From NCBI GenBank assembly GCA_022361535.1, contig JAKSAU010000406.1, forward strand, positions 1 to 6,891: 6,891 nucleotides of DNA, in the 5' to 3' direction. Every line of letters starts with the position of its first letter. Position 1 is the first letter of the stretch. A program made the position numbers and the translations under genes. Below are positions 6,501-6,891 of the stretch, in pieces. The stretch comes from Desulfobacterales bacterium (GTDB lineage: Bacteria; Desulfobacterota; Desulfobacteria; Desulfobacterales; Desulfobacteraceae). The notes below the pieces were generated by a model. It saw only the letters and a program-made list of their open reading frames with translations. It did not search any database and was not told where the DNA came from.

Positions 6501-6891
6501 TGAAGGCTCTGTCATTTATGTACTTAAGCGGATGAAAGACGCCATCAGGGACAACAACAAAATTTATGGTGTGATCAATTCTATAGGCTCCAGTTCCGAC
6601 GGCAAGGGAAAAGCCATCGCCGCCCCCAACCCCAAAGGCCAGATAATGAGCCTGAAACGGTGCTTTGACTCCATCCGCAAAGAAATCCGGCCCGAAGACA
6701 TTGGGTTCATTGAAGCCCATGGCACCTCCACCATTGTCGGAGACGAGGTGGAATTGGGCACCCTTAATTCCATGTACAGCAAATCCAATGCTGGTATTTC
6801 TTCCATAAAATCCCAGATTGGCCATCTTTTGGGATGTGCCGGTGCTGCAGGCATGTTGAAAGCGCTTCTTGCCGTTAACAAGGGGATGCTG
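3598..6891 (+). CDS. Giant lipid/polyketide-type synthase, N-terminal part: NPD-like, NPD, ketosynthase (open at right edge)
   Basis: The frame is open for 1098 codons to the window end. The start is fixed: in-frame TAA codons sit at 3583 and immediately before the ATG, and GGAG (3587-3590) lies seven bases upstream. Domains in order: (1) residues about 10-200, a TIM-barrel flavin oxidoreductase-like unit of the nitronate monooxygenase/FabK group (IQTP 14-17, GNEAAGRVSG 138-147, HGGVGQYTAAG 168-178); (2) a linker, about 200-335; (3) a second, better-kept NPD domain, about 336-545 (FPLIQGPM 337-344, FAGGIPSQ 421-428, EAGGHVG 466-472 with H470, AGGIS 502-506, VGTAYLF 532-538); (4) about 545-690, ending the NPD part (SRTAPTPF 573-580); (5) a ketosynthase from about 693 with nucleophile C905 in DAACASS, H1041 in EAHGT, K1071 and H1076 in KSQIGH. 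The set is catalytically complete for decarboxylative condensation. The NPD units would suit enoyl reduction, as PfaD does in polyunsaturated fatty acid synthases. Acyltransferase, ACP, ketoreductase and dehydratase domains are expected downstream but are not visible. I recall similar NPD-NPD-KS starts in large synthases of unknown product in actinobacteria and myxobacteria; this is unverified. It is not canonical PfaA, which begins with the ketosynthase. Confidence 0.95.
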   Translation, partial: MIRRILSSRLPLMIQTPVKVFDVRYFHAIYKAGALPVFDTEFLSRDDILQKALLLAGENLQFGLRLAEWDTKVLSALKNENIKNLDMISVPLEQDDPADEIALDLFQFNSTKVVLEIRDINLTKAIKTIGPHALVVKGNEAAGRVSGYSSFILMQWYLENLSLPLFLHGGVGQYTAAGMLAAGVSGFVMDSQFLLADEAPVAENFKKLLANVDEGDSTEIIFKGKETYRVFAKLGTKIVKDLKEEAVLLSQDEQGQIYPSIAKNITAQDNPDAAFIQSLFYLGQDGIFAKEFAKESTTLDQMVDRFFTTLGANLDYVDSHDPVQQNSPFATDQNTDFPLIQGPMANISDNAEFAAKVLDAGALPFFAVGSLPVSLADDMLKSGADSLDNFGAGLVGIEAFNPQVADHLEMVKKYKVPYALFAGGIPSQVVELEKAGTKTYLHTPSVSMMENGIENGCRRFIFEGGEAGGHVGSLTSMVLWDAAIAKLVNSGRDLSDLYLVFAGGISTAFASFFISGMTSFLAAKGAKVGLQVGTAYLFSDEVVKTQAVQKQYQDIIIEQDETVVIGKTLGLASRTAPTPFAKMMTDLEVEMIRDKMPLGDRKRAFEKRNIGSLLIGAKGFLPDFKKPGEENYTWFEGDEHREKGNFLVGDSLAFFKETVSIRDIHNSYFTGKSQLFRHLNTLETFSSPENKIHDEIAVVGMGCTLPHAGTPDELWQNILDKRYSIAPMPDSRMDKALYYDKNRKAEDKTYTDLAGHVDDFEFDSERFGYTDGKDKRLSRSQKMVLSTAYKAVESAGLLDENDQMVCEDPKKTAVIIATCLSNELGNDLQLKYWYPEVLSMLEKTSAFSELSEEDKEKVRQALFDGMEGENKGYDPVHGILLNIEASRVAKHLGARGTNYIVDAACASSITAIEAACGELLSGDHDQVVVGGVNTHLAPESFIGFAKMGTLSEKGSWPFDGRADGFVLGEGSVIYVLKRMKDAIRDNNKIYGVINSIGSSSDGKGKAIAAPNPKGQIMSLKRCFDSIRKEIRPEDIGFIEAHGTSTIVGDEVELGTLNSMYSKSNAGISSIKSQIGHLLGCAGAAGMLKALLAVNKGML

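Noticed and set aside
6145..6825. Long open frame of 226 residues on the minus strand
   Set aside because: It lies antisense to the ketosynthase, whose motifs are unambiguous. Its length follows from the codon bias of the real gene.
1..6891. CRISPR arrays, tRNA or rRNA genes, transposases, integrase
   Set aside because: I saw no regularly spaced direct repeats, no tRNA-like cloverleaf sequence and no recombinase motifs on either strand.

Overview
The window reads as a chromosomal segment of a Gram-negative bacterium. It pairs sigma-54 control with a very large multidomain lipid or polyketide-type synthase. That pairing, the moderate GC content and the protein style suggest a deltaproteobacterial, sulfate-reducer-like (Desulfobacterota) origin. 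This is inference from gene style only; there is no rRNA or marker gene here.

Layout. Bases 2-199 hold the 3' end of an unrecognised gene that enters from the left edge. Bases 200-403 are non-coding, with a weak hairpin and a nested inverted repeat ending just before the next gene. Bases 404-796 encode a small, AT-rich, TTG-started protein resembling DUF4279. A 9-base perfect inverted repeat (793-801 with 909-917) spans the gap between its stop and the stop of the convergent next gene. Two genes follow on the minus strand, transcribed regulator first: a 501-residue sigma-54-dependent AAA+ activator (1829-3334), then, after 3 bases, a 303-residue YihG/PlsC-type acyltransferase (914-1825). Bases 3335-3597 are a divergent control region. 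The remainder, 3598 to the right edge, is the first 1098 residues of a giant synthase that is still open at base 6891.

How the genes may work together. The synthase starts with two flavin oxidoreductase-like domains of the nitronate monooxygenase/FabK fold (NPD), then enters a ketosynthase with an intact Cys-His-His catalytic set. The control region carries a near-consensus -24/-12 (sigma-54) promoter pointing at the synthase. The divergently transcribed gene is a sigma-54 activator with an intact GAFTGA loop. The gene coupled to that activator is a membrane acyltransferase of the type that loads acyl chains onto glycerolipids. The simplest reading is a self-contained module: the activator switches on production of an unusual acyl chain, and the acyltransferase may place it in a membrane lipid. 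The product is unknown from this sequence.

A separate, more speculative point concerns 329-919. The small gene is flanked by imperfect palindromes ending in GTTA, which resembles a lone integron-type gene cassette inserted beside the lipid locus.
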